From HGM04593 sp045636125 (GTDB lineage Bacteria; Bacteroidota; Bacteroidia; Bacteroidales; Bacteroidaceae): 43,783 nt of DNA. Location of the stretch: NCBI GenBank assembly GCA_045636125.1, contig JAZTWX010000023.1, forward strand, positions 1 through 43,783, given 5' to 3'. The notes beneath the pieces were generated by a model. It saw only the letters and a list, made by a program, of their open reading frames with translations. It made no database searches and was not told the DNA's origin. Within the stretch, counting starts at the first letter, position 1; the number at the start of each line of letters is the position of its first letter. Position numbers and translations under genes: made by a program. Shown here piece by piece: positions 42,888-43,783 of the stretch.

Positions 42888-43619
42888 ATGAGGAGGGTGT
42901 TTGTAACCGGTGGTGCGCACGGGATAGGGCGCGCGATAGTGGAGGCCTTTTGTGCCGAGGGCGATTGTGTGGCATTTTGCGACATTAATGCCGGGCTTGG
43001 CGAAAAGGTAGCCGCTACAACGGGTGCGCGTTTCTTTGCACTCGATGTCTGCGACAAAGAGGCGCTGGCGAGTTGTGTGCAGGCGCTCCTGGGAGAGTGG
43101 AGCGATATTGATGTTATTGTGAATAACGTGGGTGTGGGGGGCTTTGAACAGCTCACGGCAACCACCGTAGAGCACTTTGAAACAATTATAAACACCAACC
43201 TGCGCAGCGCGTTCATAACATCGCGCCTGCTTGCCGTGCACCGCGAAAAACAGGGAGCCGCCAACCCCTACGGCCGCATAGTGAACCTCTGTTCCACCCG
43301 CTATTTGCAGAGCGAGGCCGGTACAGAAGCCTACGCTGCATCGAAGGGCGGGATATGGTCGCTCACGCACGCTCTTGCCGTGTCAATGGCACCCTTTCAC
43401 GTTACCGTTAACTGCATTGCTCCCGGCTGGGTGAGTGTGAACGAGGATGAGGCTCTGCGCCCCTGCGACCACGAATTCCATTTGACGGGGCGTGTGGGCC
43501 GTGCCGACGATATTGCCCGCACCTGCCTTTTCCTGTGCGACGAAAAGAGCGACTTCATCAACGGCCAATGCATAACAGTGGATGGTGGCGTAACCAAGAA
43601 GATGATTTACCCCGAATAA
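42888..43619 (+). CDS. SDR family oxidoreductase
   Basis: NAD(P)-dependent reduction or oxidation of an unknown alcohol or ketone. The 243-residue protein has the coenzyme motif VTGGAHGIGRAIVEAF, NNVGVGG, the catalytic serine in VNLCSTRYL, YAASK (YxxxK), and the end FINGQCITVDGG. This is a classical SDR. I chose the ATG at 42888; a TTG at 42876 would add four residues. It is 12 bases after the antiporter and ends the run. Confidence 0.9.
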   Translation: MRRVFVTGGAHGIGRAIVEAFCAEGDCVAFCDINAGLGEKVAATTGARFFALDVCDKEALASCVQALLGEWSDIDVIVNNVGVGGFEQLTATTVEHFETIINTNLRSAFITSRLLAVHREKQGAANPYGRIVNLCSTRYLQSEAGTEAYAASKGGIWSLTHALAVSMAPFHVTVNCIAPGWVSVNEDEALRPCDHEFHLTGRVGRADDIARTCLFLCDEKSDFINGQCITVDGGVTKKMIYPE

Positions 43620-43643
43620 CTGTCCTTGCAATAGTGTAAGATG

Positions 43644-43675
43644 AGGGTGACCCAAAAGTAAAATTGGGTTACCCT
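43644..43675 (+). terminator. Probable terminator after the SDR gene
   Basis: AGGGTGACCCAA (43644-43655) pairs with TTGGGTTACCCT (43664-43675, one G.T pair) around AAGTAAAA, followed by TCTTCATTTT. It begins 25 bases after the stop. Confidence 0.7.
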
Positions 43676-43724
43676 TCTTCATTTTATCAGTTCAGCGTTC
43701 AAATTGCCGTATGATGATAAAAAT

Positions 43725-43759
43725 ATAGCTATTCCATTGATAAACATTGGAATAGCTAT
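43725..43759. terminator. Hairpin at the right edge, possible terminator
   Basis: ATAGCTATTCCA (43725-43736) pairs perfectly with TGGAATAGCTAT (43748-43759) across 11 bases, followed by TGTTTATTT on the plus strand and preceded by AAAA. It could end a gene that lies beyond the window on the minus strand. Confidence 0.5.
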
Positions 43760-43783
43760 TGTTTATTTGGGAAATTTTTATTA

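Noticed and set aside
42126..43370. A 414-codon open frame on the minus strand
   Set aside because: Antisense to the antiporter and SDR genes; cysteine- and histidine-rich with no family motifs.
1..43783. CRISPR arrays, tRNA or rRNA genes, insertion sequences or prophage
   Set aside because: Reading both strands showed no regularly spaced repeats, no tRNA-like T-loop with a matching acceptor stem, no transposase or integrase and no phage genes.

Overview
The window reads as a chromosomal segment of a gut-type member of the order Bacteroidales (phylum Bacteroidota). The reasons are promoters of the Bacteroidota type (TTG/TTTG, about 19-20 bases, TAnnTTTG) in front of several genes, weak or absent Shine-Dalgarno sequences, a FucP-type fucose permease, a GH110 alpha-1,3-galactosidase, a LacZ-type beta-galactosidase with added carbohydrate-binding domains, a Bacteroidota histone H1-like protein, a gliding-motility-type (type IX secretion) C-terminal domain, and a thiamine operon made of a TonB receptor, PnuT and thiamine pyrophosphokinase under a TPP riboswitch. 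I cannot fix family or genus. No tRNA, rRNA, IS element, prophage or CRISPR array was seen.

Left part (1-7925, all minus strand): a partial AAA-ATPase-like gene at the edge, then an envelope-polysaccharide operon read leftwards from a promoter at 7918-7925: a Wzc-like tyrosine kinase, a glycosyltransferase, a FucP-type permease, a fusion of an HxGH nucleotidyltransferase with a GHMP-type kinase, and UDP-glucose dehydrogenase. No flippase or polymerase is present. Two copies of a hairpin element with compensatory base changes lie after the last two full genes.

Middle (8255-23067, mostly plus): a histone H1-like gene with its own promoter and terminator, a large secreted beta-galactosidase, the complete dTDP-L-rhamnose set rfbACDB, then on the minus strand a coupled pair (a LysM/periplasmic-binding-fold protein and an outer-membrane beta-barrel), and on the plus strand a small type IX secretion substrate followed by uvrA.

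Threonine region (23104-26054, minus): thrC and an ApgM-type protein (proposed homoserine kinase) lie downstream of a promoter, a 35-residue leader peptide with nine threonines, and a hairpin followed by seven T. This has the layout of a threonine attenuator. It is the most interesting regulatory find in the window and I know of no description of it in this phylum.

Right part (26344-43783): a GH110 lipoprotein coupled to a long RluA-type pseudouridine synthase; the TPP-riboswitch thiamine uptake operon on the minus strand; a dicarboxylate/amino-acid symporter and a YihY/BrkB-family membrane protein; groES-groEL; a second glycosyltransferase; and a plus-strand run of an FAD oxidoreductase, a NUDIX hydrolase, a Na+/Ca2+ exchanger-family antiporter and an SDR oxidoreductase. 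Taken together the genes suggest an organism that forages on host or plant galactosides and fucosides, makes its own rhamnose- and uronate-containing surface glycans, and takes up thiamine.
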